Origin: Negativicoccus massiliensis
GTDB taxonomy: Bacteria; Bacillota; Negativicutes; Veillonellales; Negativicoccaceae
DNA: 64,000 nt
NCBI GenBank assembly: GCA_900155405.1
Contig: LT700188.1
Coordinates: forward strand, 806,001-870,000
Direction of reading: 5' to 3'
Of this stretch, positions 1-8,304 are shown piece after piece. Both the position numbers and the translations under genes were made by a program. Within the stretch, counting starts at the first letter, position 1, and each line of letters opens with the position of its first letter. The notes beneath the pieces were generated by a model that saw nothing but the letters and a program-made list of their open reading frames with translations, made no database searches and had not been told where the DNA came from.

Positions 1-111
1 TTCGTCTGTCAAAATGTACAGACAAAGCCGAGCGTTACGCGTCATTATTCTGTCTACCGCAATGGATGCGGCAACGCTCCGTGTGAAATTAATTCCAAAG
101 GAGTTTACCCA

Positions 112-645
112 ATGAACAAACTTACCACTACCCTCTTGGCGGCACTCATGCTTCTCTCCGCCGTCCCCTCCGCGTTCGCGCTGGAGCCGCCCGCCAACGA
201 TGCCACGCGCATACAACGGATCATGACGAAAGAAACGCGCACGGAAACGGTGACGCACACCGAAGAGCGCTCCAAAGAAACCCGACACGGTCACTCCGTT
301 CGCGTGCAGCCGCCGGCCGGCAAAGTGCAACTGGGTTTTGACGGTGTAGCCGAAACCGGCTTTGAAAAATGGACCAACGCCGCAATGTCGGTGTTCTCGA
401 TTTTCAAAAAATCTCCGACACCGAAAGCCAAGCAACCGCTTTTACCCGCGCTGAGAGAGCAGGATCTGCCCTATTTTGAAATCTCCAAGATGCACGGGCA
501 TAAACGCACCACCGGCGTCACGACAACGGTAACCAAGGAGCAGACAACTATCTATCCGGGTCTCCCCATGGATACGAAACCGCAGCAGGAAGATCCGTTC
601 GAACGAATGATCAGAAACTTCGGTCCGGAATCCGTCAAACGCTAA
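112..645 (+). CDS. Exported protein of unknown function
   Basis: The 177-residue product starts with a clear signal peptide: a short basic N-terminus, a Leu/Ala-rich core to about residue 21, and a likely SAFA cleavage site near residue 23. The mature part is hydrophilic and rich in Thr, Lys and Glu. It contains a charged stretch with repeated TET/TEE motifs around residues 43-60 and no membrane segment. I do not recognise a family. An AAGGAG ribosome site sits about 7 bases before the ATG. The gene stands alone, followed by a non-coding repeat region. In a diderm it would end up in the periplasm or at the cell surface; this is inference from the signal peptide only. Confidence 0.75.
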   Translation: MNKLTTTLLAALMLLSAVPSAFALEPPANDATRIQRIMTKETRTETVTHTEERSKETRHGHSVRVQPPAGKVQLGFDGVAETGFEKWTNAAMSVFSIFKKSPTPKAKQPLLPALREQDLPYFEISKMHGHKRTTGVTTTVTKEQTTIYPGLPMDTKPQQEDPFERMIRNFGPESVKR

Positions 646-1115
646 ATGACGGACTCTTTCCGTCGCACCGTAATGCAGCTTGATCGCATGACCATGCGAC
701 AGACGACAAGCGAAATTAAAACATTTTCATATTTCGCATTTGTCAATAAAATAAAAACAACACCGATGTGCTCGGTGTTACCGTCATCCATAAAAAGGAA
801 AAGCTGTTGATATGAAATATCGTTCGGTCACGGGATATACAACCCGTTCGTGCGAAGACACTCATATCAACAGCTTTTCTGCCATTAGTGTAGAGAAAAG
901 ATTGAAGAACGTCAAGTTCGAAGAGCAACTGCGAAAATCAAACTTTTTTCTATCAAAAGCACCGAGGGCTGGCTCAAACCGGCCGTCGGACAATCGTCCG
1001 CCGCATCCGATACCGAGCACCTCGGTGTTTCTGCCATCAGTTTAGAAGAAACGCCGAAACATGTCAAGGTCAAAAGAACAATCGCGAAATTAAAACATTT
1101 TCATATTGTATTCGC
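646..1115. repeat. Non-coding region with degenerate hairpin repeats
   Basis: This 470-bp stretch has no convincing gene. A 24-bp sequence beginning GCGAAATTAAAACATTTT is repeated exactly at 710-733 and 1084-1107, and a weaker copy (GCGAAAATCAAAC) lies at 931-943. Hairpins precede related tails. AACACCGA/TCGGTGTT pairs at 759-779, a 17-bp perfect inverted repeat pairs 799-815 with 862-878, and ACCGAG/CTCGGT pairs at 1012-1026. After the second and third hairpins comes a similar sequence (CTGCCATTAGT, CTGCCATCAGT). The pattern looks like three decayed copies of one unit of roughly 150-220 bp. Confidence 0.6.
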
Positions 1116-1120
1116 GCAAC

Positions 1121-1149
1121 AAAAAAGACTCGCCGAGCGAGTCTTTTTT
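1121..1149. terminator. Bidirectional rho-independent terminator
   Basis: Stem GACTCGC/GCGAGTC with a CGA loop is flanked by six A on the left and six T on the right, so it can work on both strands. It lies 11 bp past the stop of the minus-strand outer-membrane barrel gene. Confidence 0.8.
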
Positions 1150-1159
1150 ATGTTTAGAA

Positions 1160-1672
1160 TTAGAAGCGGTAGTTCAAGCCGACACCGACACCTTTACGGT
1201 TCAAGTCTTCGTCGCGATCCTGGTACGTGTAGTTAACGTCCAAGTCGAAATTCGGGTTCAGATCATACAAAGCACCGACTTTGTATTCTTTTTCTTCACT
1301 CGAAACTTTTACGCTGGCATAGCCGTCAAACTTTTCGGTCAGGTAGGTCATGCCTTCTACGCCCCCATAGATTTTGTTGCCGGCTACGTCGTAGTTGCGA
1401 TTACCGAGGGTCACATACACGTTATCGTTCAAACGATATTTACCGTACACATCAAATTCATTGCCCATGTTGACGAGGTCGCGATATTCCGCGCCGATCA
1501 CGACTTTATCGGCGATACCGTGTTCCACGTAGACCGCATGCGAACCGTCCTGCGCTCCGTTGTAACCGTAACCTACATTCGTGCCGCCTTCCGGAATATA
1601 CGTCACCGGCGCTGCCATGGCGGCGCCCGCCACCAAGCATGCACACGCTGTTAAAATAGCTAATTTACGCAT
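1160..1672 (-). CDS. Small outer-membrane beta-barrel protein
   Basis: The 170-residue product has a signal peptide (start MRKLAIL, cleavage near AMAA-PV at about residue 20). After it come alternating hydrophobic/polar strands with many Tyr, Gly, Asn and Asp, ending in LNYRF. A C-terminal Phe is the usual recognition signal for outer-membrane barrel assembly. About eight strands would fit the length. The start at 1672 was preferred over an upstream ATG because GGGAGGG lies just ahead of it. It supports a diderm cell envelope. The exact role (porin-like or structural) cannot be read from the sequence. The gene appears monocistronic, with its own terminator. Confidence 0.75.
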   Translation of the reverse strand: MRKLAILTACACLVAGAAMAAPVTYIPEGGTNVGYGYNGAQDGSHAVYVEHGIADKVVIGAEYRDLVNMGNEFDVYGKYRLNDNVYVTLGNRNYDVAGNKIYGGVEGMTYLTEKFDGYASVKVSSEEKEYKVGALYDLNPNFDLDVNYTYQDRDEDLNRKGVGVGLNYRF

Positions 1673-1834
1673 TTCTTTCCCTCCTTCACGTATATCGATT
1701 AGTTTTATTATAGAGGATACGTTCATTAATGTACAGTCAAAATTACCATTTCATAAATTTTAATCTGCCGGCGACGCTTGACGTAGCATTATATATAGGC
1801 GCATTATAAATATAATGAAATGAAAGGACCGTAT

Positions 1835-3379
1835 ATGTCATTTTTAAAAATTGAAACGCTGCGCAGTCGCTCTTTGCGAACCGATTCCACGCTGCTTTTG
1901 GAAGGTATTTTAGTCGGGTTGCTGGCGGGTGGCGCGGGCGTCATTTATCGCTTGCTGATCACCTGGTGCGAGGACAGTGTCAGCTATTTGGCGCAACTGG
2001 CCGCCTCGGACTGGTCGCGGTTGCCGCTGATTCTGATCGCCTTTTGCATCGGCGCGATTGCGCTGGGCGCGATCGTTCGTCGTGAACCGTATGCGGGCGG
2101 CAGCGGTATCCCGCAAGTCACCGCGGAAATCACCGGTCGGATTCAGACTTCTCCGCTTTCGGTCTTGCTCCATAAATACTTGGGCGGAACCATCGCCGCG
2201 CTTTGCGGCTTATCCCTCGGACGCGAAGGTCCGTCCATTCAGCTCGGCGCGATGTGCGGCAAACTCGTCGCGCAGGGTCTGAAGCATAATTACATTCGGG
2301 CGCAAAATTTGATGTCATGCGGCGCGGCGGCCGGCCTTTCGGTCGCGTTCAGCGCGCCGGTATCCGGCGTGCTGTTTTCGCTGGAAGAAATTCACAAAAC
2401 GATCACGAAGCGCTTGATCATCAGCTGCTTCGCCGCCGCCGTGACGGCGGATGTCGTCAGTCAATACGTATTCGGTCTGACGCCGATTTTTCATTTTCCG
2501 GAAATCGACAAGATGCCGGTCAGCATGTACCCGTGGGTCGTTCTGCTCGGCATCGTTTCGGGTTGCATGGGCGCCGTATATTTTTGGGGCCTGCGCGGCT
2601 GCTACTATGTGTACGGCAAATTGAACTTATATATTTTATTACGACCGCTGCCGGCCATTCTCTGTTCATTCGCGCTGATGCTCTTCTTTCCGATCGTCTT
2701 GGGCGGCGGACATCCGATCTTGGGCCAGCTGTTAAATGCGCCGCATGCGCTTTGGTGGTTATTGCTGCTGCTTGTGGTCAAAACCGGTTTTTCCTTGATT
2801 TCGTTTGCCTCCGGCGTACCGGGCGGCATCTTCCTGCCGATTTTGATTCAAGGCGCGATTCTCGGTTGTCTGTTCGGACAAATCGTCGCGCCGGAGTACG
2901 TCGTGCTCTTCATCGTGCTGGCGATGGCCGGCTATCTGACGGCGGTCGTGCGCAGCCCGCTCACGTCCCTGTTGCTTTTATTTGAAATGACGCAGCGCAT
3001 CTCCTACTTTTTACCGCTCGCCATTTGCTGTCTCTTAGCGTATTACACGGCGAACGCGCTCGGCACGCCGCCGATTTACGAATATCTGTTGCAAAATATT
3101 TTGCGTAAAGAAAAACCGCGTCCCGATTTTGATACGACGATGATGCAGGCGACCGCGGTTGTTTCCGAACACAGTCCGCTCGCCGGCACGGCTTTGCGCG
3201 ACATCGCGTTGCCGCCGCACGCGTTAGTGACCGCCATTGATCGGCAAGGCGTAGCCGTCGTGCCGCGCGGCGAAACGGAAATACAGGCCCACGATCAGCT
3301 GGTCTTCGTCTTGCCGCGTAATCAGATCGGCGCGCTCGAAACTCTACTCGATGAAACCACCGAATACGAACAACCGTAG
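1835..3379 (+). CDS. ClC-type chloride/proton antiporter with C-terminal TrkA-C domain
   Basis: The 514-residue membrane protein carries the three ClC signature loops: GSGIPQV at 89-95, GREGPS at 129-134 and GVPGGIFLP at 327-335. The gating Glu (E131) is present. The LEE motif at 182-184 matches the internal proton-pathway Glu of E. coli ClC, which points to an exchanger and not a channel. Residues from about 430 to 503 form a cytoplasmic TrkA-C-like domain, often found on regulated transporters. The start at 1835 has AAAGGA eight bases upstream; an ATG five codons earlier has no good ribosome site. It would move chloride against protons across the inner membrane, perhaps for acid resistance (inference). 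Confidence 0.9.
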   Translation: MSFLKIETLRSRSLRTDSTLLLEGILVGLLAGGAGVIYRLLITWCEDSVSYLAQLAASDWSRLPLILIAFCIGAIALGAIVRREPYAGGSGIPQVTAEITGRIQTSPLSVLLHKYLGGTIAALCGLSLGREGPSIQLGAMCGKLVAQGLKHNYIRAQNLMSCGAAAGLSVAFSAPVSGVLFSLEEIHKTITKRLIISCFAAAVTADVVSQYVFGLTPIFHFPEIDKMPVSMYPWVVLLGIVSGCMGAVYFWGLRGCYYVYGKLNLYILLRPLPAILCSFALMLFFPIVLGGGHPILGQLLNAPHALWWLLLLLVVKTGFSLISFASGVPGGIFLPILIQGAILGCLFGQIVAPEYVVLFIVLAMAGYLTAVVRSPLTSLLLLFEMTQRISYFLPLAICCLLAYYTANALGTPPIYEYLLQNILRKEKPRPDFDTTMMQATAVVSEHSPLAGTALRDIALPPHALVTAIDRQGVAVVPRGETEIQAHDQLVFVLPRNQIGALETLLDETTEYEQP

Positions 3380-3399
3380 CTTACTGCGGTTGTTTTTTT
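3369..3399 (+). terminator. Rho-independent terminator
   Basis: Stem ACAACCG/CGGTTGT followed by seven T. It begins inside the last codons of the chloride transporter gene. Confidence 0.75.
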
Positions 3400-3433
3400 G
3401 ATACGACAAGCTGCCGGCCGCGATATTTGCGGG

Positions 3434-3439
3434 TATAAT
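3434..3439 (+). promoter_or_regulatory. Probable -10 box of the dehydrogenase gene
   Basis: A perfect TATAAT lies 31 bp before the chosen start codon and just after the preceding terminator. No good -35 box is seen at the right distance. Confidence 0.45.
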
Positions 3440-3470
3440 AAAAGCAAAGAAATACAGAGGAGGAATGAAC

Positions 3471-4418
3471 ATGCCAAAACTGGTAGTACTCAACCATCTG
3501 ACACCGGAACGCTTGGAACGTTTGCAACAGGTTCGCCCCGACGCCACTGTCGAAGCGTACGCTAAAATGAGCGAGGCACTGCCGCATTTGGAAGATGCCG
3601 ATGCGGTGGCCTTGTGGGGCTCGATGGATCCGCTTCCCGTGCTGGAAGCCGCGCCGAAACTGCGCTGGCTGCACAGCATGAGCGCCGGGATTGAAAAACT
3701 GTTGCCGCCGCCCATGCAACAAAACGACATTGTCTTAACGCACACCGCCGCGATTCACGATGCACCGGTCGCGGAGCGGGCGTTGGCTCTGCTGCTCGCG
3801 TTGCGTCACCAATTGAAACACGCCGTGACGGCGCAAGCGGAAAAAAATTGGGATCCGCAGTCATTTACCTCGCTGGAAAATACGAAAGTGTTGATCGCCG
3901 GTTTCGGCGGCATCGGTAAAGAAATCGCCAGACGCTGCGCGGCCTTCGGCGCGGAAATTATAGCGGTGAAAAATCATCTTACGGAAGAAGCTTTGGCCGA
4001 CCGCGTCATCACGACCGACAAATTGATGAGCGTCTTGCCGGAGGCCGACGTCGTGATGTGCGCGCTGCCCGGCACACCGGAAACGGAAGGTTTTTTCGGC
4101 GCCGAAGAAATCGCCGCGATGAAAAAAGGCGTTTACTTCATCAATATCGCGCGCGGCACGATCGTGGACGAAGCCGCATTAATCGAGGCGCTGCAGTCGG
4201 GTCGCGTCGCGGGCGCAGGGCTCGATGTCACTGCGCGAGAACCGTTGCCGGAGGATTCACCGCTCTGGACGCTCGACAATGTCATTTTGACTCCGCATAC
4301 CGCGGCGCGAGTCTACGGCTACATGGACAAAGTCCTGGATGTATTAGCGGATAATTGGCAACGCTTTTTAAGCGATCAGGAACTGAAAAATATCATTGAC
4401 AAAAAACGCGGGTATTGA
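3471..4418 (+). CDS. D-isomer-specific 2-hydroxyacid dehydrogenase family protein
   Basis: The 315-residue enzyme has the family's Rossmann fold: GFGGIGKEIARR for NAD(P) binding around residue 145, then INIARGTIVDEAAL and LDVTAREPLPEDSPLW. The TPHTAA motif supplies the catalytic His. It reduces a 2-keto acid to a D-2-hydroxy acid or the reverse; the substrate is not evident. AGGAGG is only one base from the first ATG (3465) but seven from the second, so 3471 is the likely start. The gene is alone between two terminators and probably transcribed from the TATAAT at 3434. Confidence 0.88.
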   Translation: MPKLVVLNHLTPERLERLQQVRPDATVEAYAKMSEALPHLEDADAVALWGSMDPLPVLEAAPKLRWLHSMSAGIEKLLPPPMQQNDIVLTHTAAIHDAPVAERALALLLALRHQLKHAVTAQAEKNWDPQSFTSLENTKVLIAGFGGIGKEIARRCAAFGAEIIAVKNHLTEEALADRVITTDKLMSVLPEADVVMCALPGTPETEGFFGAEEIAAMKKGVYFINIARGTIVDEAALIEALQSGRVAGAGLDVTAREPLPEDSPLWTLDNVILTPHTAARVYGYMDKVLDVLADNWQRFLSDQELKNIIDKKRGY

Positions 4419-4431
4419 AAATAAAAATTGA

Positions 4432-4469
4432 GCAATAAAAAAGAACGCGATCGCGTTCTTTTTTATTGC
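4432..4469. terminator. Bidirectional terminator, perfect 38-bp palindrome
   Basis: All 38 bases form a perfect inverted repeat centred on GCGATCGC with A-rich and T-rich arms. It serves the converging dehydrogenase and phosphohexomutase genes. Confidence 0.85.
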
Positions 4470-4472
4470 CAA

Positions 4473-5843
4473 TTATTTTACGGTCGTTTCAATCAGCGCC
4501 AACACTTCGTCACGTTTGGTTTGCATCAACTCCCGATCGCCACGCGTTTCCAAATTGAAACGCACCAGCGGTTCGGTATTCGACTGCCGCAAATTGAATC
4601 GCCATGTGCCGAAATCCATGCTCAAGCCGTCCAAATGTTTTATTTCCCGCGCCTGATCGCGATACGCCGCTTCGACGACGGCTAAGGTTTCCTCCGTTGA
4701 TTTTACGACGCGATTGATCTCGCCGCTGCAGGGGAACTGCGCTTCCATATCCGCAATCAGTTGCGAGAGCGGTCTGCCTGTTTCGCAAATAATCTGCGCG
4801 ACCAAAAGCCAGGGGATCATGCCGCTGTCACAATAGGAAAAATCACGGAAGAAATGATGCGCGCTCATTTCCGCTCCGTACAAACCGTCCACGCGTCGCA
4901 TCGTTTCTTTCATAAAAGCGTGGCCACCCTTGGACTCCACCGCGGTGGCGCCGTAGCGTTCACAAATCGCCTGCGTGTTCCAATACAGGCGCGGATCGTG
5001 CACGATGGTCGCGTGCGGATCCAGCGTCAAAAAGTGTTCCGCGAGCAATCCCAAGACATAGTAGCCTTCAACAAAATTGCCTTTTTCATCCACGAAAAAG
5101 CAACGATCAAAATCGCCGTCCCAAGCCACGCCCAATTGCGCTTTTTCCGCTACGACCGCCCGACTCGTCACCAGCCGATTTTCTTCGATCATCGGGTTCG
5201 GTACGCCGTGGGGAAAGGTCGCGTCCGCGTCCATGTACAACTCATGCCAGGTGAACGGCAAATGCGTTTTCAAATCGTTAAACGCCAAACCCGCGCCGCC
5301 GTTGCCGGCATTGACCACGATGTGCATGGGCTTCAAATGGCTCAGATCCACGTATTGCAATAAAGTTTCGATATACTCTTTCTGTACGTCGAGCGTCCGG
5401 TAGACGCCTTTTGCTGTCGGCGTGGCGAAACGACCGGCGAAAACCCGCTCTTCGATTTCTTTCAAACCGGTATCCGCGCTAATCGGAATACCTTCTTCAC
5501 GTACCAGTTTCAAGCCGTTATAGTTGACCGGATTGTGACTGGCCGTCACCATGATGCCGCCGTCCAAACCGTGATGAAACGTCGCGAAATACACCATCTC
5601 GGTGCCGCAAACGCCGATATCATACACATCCACGCCGCCGTCCGTCAAACCGCGCGCCACCGCCTCCGAAAGGCGCGGCGAGCTTTCGCGGATATCCCGC
5701 CCGATCGCTACTTTGCGCGCCTTGTATTGGTCCGCATACGCGCGTCCGACACGGTAACTTACTTCTTCATCCACTTCCGTCGGCACGATGCCGCGAATAT
5801 CATACGCCTTAAAGCCGTTGCGACTCTTCTCCAGTGTTTCCAT
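4473..5843 (-). CDS. Phosphomannomutase/phosphoglucomutase
   Basis: The 456-residue product is full length for the alpha-D-phosphohexomutase family. It shows the phosphoserine loop TASHNP, the metal-binding loop DGDFDR, the sugar-binding loop GAEMSAHH and the C-terminal phosphate-binding RQSNTEP. It interconverts hexose 1- and 6-phosphates, feeding nucleotide-sugar and envelope polysaccharide synthesis; mannose versus glucose preference cannot be told. Its ATG directly follows the stop codon of the small TrpR-like gene upstream with no gap, so the two are likely one transcript. Confidence 0.92.
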   Translation of the reverse strand: METLEKSRNGFKAYDIRGIVPTEVDEEVSYRVGRAYADQYKARKVAIGRDIRESSPRLSEAVARGLTDGGVDVYDIGVCGTEMVYFATFHHGLDGGIMVTASHNPVNYNGLKLVREEGIPISADTGLKEIEERVFAGRFATPTAKGVYRTLDVQKEYIETLLQYVDLSHLKPMHIVVNAGNGGAGLAFNDLKTHLPFTWHELYMDADATFPHGVPNPMIEENRLVTSRAVVAEKAQLGVAWDGDFDRCFFVDEKGNFVEGYYVLGLLAEHFLTLDPHATIVHDPRLYWNTQAICERYGATAVESKGGHAFMKETMRRVDGLYGAEMSAHHFFRDFSYCDSGMIPWLLVAQIICETGRPLSQLIADMEAQFPCSGEINRVVKSTEETLAVVEAAYRDQAREIKHLDGLSMDFGTWRFNLRQSNTEPLVRFNLETRGDRELMQTKRDEVLALIETTVK

Positions 5844-6146
5844 TTACGTATCCTTTCCCTCTAACCGCTCCAGCATCGTTTGGTAACCGTCCGCGCCGTA
5901 ACGCAACGCGCGTTTGACACGACTGATCGTTGCGGAGCTCGCCCCCGTAAGCGATTCGATATCTTCATATTTTTGACCGCTGTGCAGCAACTGCGCCACC
6001 TGCCAGCGCATGCTTAAGTCTCGCAGCTCGGAAACGGTGCACAAATCTTCCAAAAGCGCATACCCTTCCTCGCGCGTTTCAAGTGCCAGCAACGCATCCA
6101 GCAGGCTGTCCATTGCCGGGCTGACCAATCTCGGATTTACGCTCAT
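5844..6146 (-). CDS. YerC/YecD-type TrpR-like DNA-binding protein
   Basis: The 100-residue protein matches the YerC family of TrpR-fold regulators. A helical N-terminus (LLDALLALETREEG) is followed by a helix-turn-helix with the family signature LTGASSATISRVKRALRYG near residues 60-80. The ligand of this family is not established. The start at 6146 follows a GGAGGG site; a longer frame reaching 6308 was rejected because it would run through promoter-like and non-coding sequence. It is directly joined to the phosphohexomutase gene. A TATAAT (minus strand, 6169-6174) lies 23 bp upstream, without a clear -35 box. Confidence 0.85.
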   Translation of the reverse strand: MSVNPRLVSPAMDSLLDALLALETREEGYALLEDLCTVSELRDLSMRWQVAQLLHSGQKYEDIESLTGASSATISRVKRALRYGADGYQTMLERLEGKDT

Positions 6147-6265
6147 CGTCTTCCCTCCTATATTCTTTATTATAGCACATAGTAAAACAATCGCGGACGT
6201 ATCGCAGCGGCAACAGACACCGCGTGATATCCGTGATGCCCCGTCAGAACGCATCATGATGCACA

Positions 6266-6298
6266 TAAAAAGAGATCCTGTAATACAGGATCTCTTTT
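6266..6298. terminator. Rho-independent terminator
   Basis: A 12-bp perfect stem (AGAGATCCTGTA and its complement) with A and T tails, just after the stop of the B3/B4-domain gene. Confidence 0.8.
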
Positions 6299-6309
6299 GT
6301 CGCAGCAAG

Positions 6310-7011
6310 TTAAAAAATAAATTCTGATTCGTCTTTTGTGATCAGGCCGATTTTCACCTGCGCATGAAATACTTCGGTCAGGTATTTTGCCAAAAGGTCG
6401 CGCCCGCGTTCCAGATCATTGCGGCGATCGGAAAACCCGTCCAAAAGGTAAAGAATATCTTTCGTTTCCGGCGTGATTTTACCGAGTTCGCTTTGCCTCC
6501 ATAAAAAGCGGCGCGTGCGCACGGTCGTACCGGATGCGTACACAATCTCTCCGAGGTCCGGCGCTTCCGCAACCGTCTCGCCGAAAGGCACGAAGGTATC
6601 ATTTTCTCGCGCGCGACGTACGCCGAGCGCGCCCTCCGCCAAAGAGTCGACGGCATGCGCTCCGATCGGCACGGACTCGAGCAATGATACGGCATTTCCC
6701 AAATCGACCAACGGTGTAATCGGGGCCAGCATTTTCCCTTTGGAAATACGCGTCAAGAGCGCTTCAATGGAGCTCGGGTATTTATTCGGATTGATACCGA
6801 CCGCACGAAACGCTTCGCGGTACGCGGCCAGTTCCGGTTGTTCCTTTACTTTCACGCCGCGGTATTTTTCCGCCGCTTGCGCCTGCGCTTTAGCAAATAA
6901 TTCCGCCACCGCTTGACTTTCCCGTAACGGCGCGATGTCGGTGGCGGCTACCACTCCCACCATATAGTGAGGCAACGCGACAAATACTTCTTCGCTGACA
7001 AAATATTTCAT
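6310..7011 (-). CDS. B3/B4 tRNA-binding domain protein
   Basis: The 233-residue product is a stand-alone copy of the B3/B4 domain that phenylalanyl-tRNA synthetase beta chains use for editing. Typical segments are YREAFRAVGINPNKYPSS, LVDLGNAVSLLESVPIGAH and TVRTRRFLWRQS. Stand-alone members may hydrolyse mischarged tRNA or free aminoacyl products, but few have been tested, so function is inferred. It has its own terminator and is separated from bofA by another, so it is a single-gene unit. Confidence 0.8.
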   Translation of the reverse strand: MKYFVSEEVFVALPHYMVGVVAATDIAPLRESQAVAELFAKAQAQAAEKYRGVKVKEQPELAAYREAFRAVGINPNKYPSSIEALLTRISKGKMLAPITPLVDLGNAVSLLESVPIGAHAVDSLAEGALGVRRARENDTFVPFGETVAEAPDLGEIVYASGTTVRTRRFLWRQSELGKITPETKDILYLLDGFSDRRNDLERGRDLLAKYLTEVFHAQVKIGLITKDESEFIF

Positions 7012-7056
7012 TCGGTCTCGTTTCCTTTACTCGCGTAAACGCGCAAATTCGGACAA

Positions 7057-7088
7057 TAAAAAAAGCAGCCGGAAAGCTGCTTCTTTTA
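7057..7088 (-). terminator. Rho-independent terminator of the dnaX-bofA unit
   Basis: Stem AAGCAGC/GCTGCTT with T-rich run on the minus strand, immediately after the bofA stop. Confidence 0.75.
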
Positions 7089-7331
7089 TTAAAACAAGGC
7101 GCGACAAATCGCAATCACGATCGTTCCCGGGATGCCGAATAAAGCGACGATAATGGCATCTAAAAAGGTCCAGGGAAGTTTCATGAGCATCGCATCGATC
7201 AGCCAATACAAGAGTCCGCCGGCAATAATATTACCGATAAACGGAGCTAACGCCCAGCCCAAGACGCGGAAAATCAAAATCGCGATGATCGCGACCACAA
7301 CAAAAGTAATCAGGGTATTCAATGCTACCAT
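7089..7331 (-). CDS. bofA: BofA family protein (pro-sigma-K processing inhibitor family)
   Basis: This 80-residue, very hydrophobic protein has two or three membrane segments and the family's closing motif FGIPGTIVIAI. In Bacillus subtilis bofA follows recR, and the same order dnaX-ebfC-recR-bofA holds here, which strengthens the call. BofA inhibits the SpoIVFB protease in the mother cell during sporulation. Whether this organism sporulates cannot be told; BofA-like proteins persist in many non-sporulating Firmicutes with unknown roles. GGAGG lies eight bases before the ATG, and the gene starts 13 bases after recR. Confidence 0.75.
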   Translation of the reverse strand: MVALNTLITFVVVAIIAILIFRVLGWALAPFIGNIIAGGLLYWLIDAMLMKLPWTFLDAIIVALFGIPGTIVIAICRALF

Positions 7332-7344
7332 GTTTCTCTCCTCC

Positions 7345-7935
7345 TTACATACTTTGACGGTGGGCGACTGCGCCGGCTAAGGTGACGCCGTCCACAAAAC
7401 CGATATCTCCACCGGCCGGTAAGCCTCGCGCAATGCGCGTGACCTTGATCCCGATGGGTTTGACCAAGCCCGCGATATAGAGAGCCGTCGCTTCCCCCTC
7501 CGCGTCCGGGTCGGTAGCCATGATGATCTCCTGCACCGTGTCATCCCGCAAACGTTCCAAAAGTTCACGAATATGGAGCTGCTCCGGCTGGATACCATCC
7601 AAAGGCGAAAGCGCGCCATGCAGCACATGGTACACGCCGTGATATTCATGGCAGCGTTCCATGGCTTGCACATCCGTAGGAGATTCGACCACGCAAATCA
7701 CACTGTGATCGCGCCGCGGATCGGCGCAAAATTCACAGGGATCCTGGGTAGAAAGATTGCCGCACACGGAGCAGTACTTGGTCTGCGCTTTCGCGGTCGT
7801 GATGGCCTCAATAAACGCGTCGACCGACTCCTGCGGCTCTTCCAGAATAAAGTACGCCAAGCGACGAGCGGTTTTCACGCCTACGCCGGGCAGGCGACGA
7901 AATTGTTCCGTCAGCCGCTCTAACGGTTCGTTCAT
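7345..7935 (-). CDS. recR: Recombination mediator RecR
   Basis: The 196-residue protein has the full RecR plan: an N-terminal helix-hairpin-helix (LPGVGVKTARRLAY), the four-Cys zinc site YCSVCGN...CEFC near residues 56-71, and a Toprim domain with ICVVESPTDV. It works with RecF and RecO to load RecA on gapped DNA. Its ATG overlaps the ebfC stop codon (TAATG), so translation is coupled. Confidence 0.95.
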   Translation of the reverse strand: MNEPLERLTEQFRRLPGVGVKTARRLAYFILEEPQESVDAFIEAITTAKAQTKYCSVCGNLSTQDPCEFCADPRRDHSVICVVESPTDVQAMERCHEYHGVYHVLHGALSPLDGIQPEQLHIRELLERLRDDTVQEIIMATDPDAEGEATALYIAGLVKPIGIKVTRIARGLPAGGDIGFVDGVTLAGAVAHRQSM

Positions 7936-8261
7936 TAAAACATTCCCGGAGGAAGACCCATTCCGCCGGTAATTCGGTTGACTTCCTGCGAAGCCATGTC
8001 GTCAATTTTGCGTCCCGCTTCATTGACGGCCGCCGTTACCAAGTCTTCCAGCATTTCGGCGTCCTGCGCTTCCAAGACCGCCGGATCAATTTTTAATTCC
8101 GTAATTTGCTTTTCACCGTTCATCACGAGGCGGATCGCACCGCCGCCCGCTGTTACTTCGGTTGTTTTTCGTTTCAGTTCCTCTTGCATTTTGGCCATGT
8201 CATCCTGCATTTTTTTGACCTTTTTCATCATGCCGGCCATTTGCGCTTTATTACCAAACAT
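7935..8261 (-). CDS. ebfC: YbaB/EbfC nucleoid-associated protein
   Basis: The 108-residue protein fits the YbaB/EbfC family. It has a Met/Lys-rich helical start (QMAGMMKKVKKMQDDM), the core KTTEVTAGGGAIRLVMNG, and a C-terminus ending GGMGLPPGMF. Family members bind DNA as dimers. It sits between dnaX and recR as in Bacillus. The start at 8261 follows a GAGGGGC site; upstream in-frame codons run into the dnaX-ebfC gap. Confidence 0.93.
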   Translation of the reverse strand: MFGNKAQMAGMMKKVKKMQDDMAKMQEELKRKTTEVTAGGGAIRLVMNGEKQITELKIDPAVLEAQDAEMLEDLVTAAVNEAGRKIDDMASQEVNRITGGMGLPPGMF

Positions 8262-8304
8262 TGATTGCCCCTCTTTCACGGTAGATAAATAGTCCAATAC
8301 TGTT

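Noticed and set aside
812-1045. A 77-codon plus-strand frame and a minus-strand frame in the repeat region
   Set aside because: No good ribosome site and the frames span hairpins and decayed repeats; coding is not supported.
4432-4469. A 38-bp perfect palindrome as a recombination or protein-binding site
   Set aside because: Position between converging genes and A/T-rich arms fit a bidirectional terminator, a form seen repeatedly in this window.
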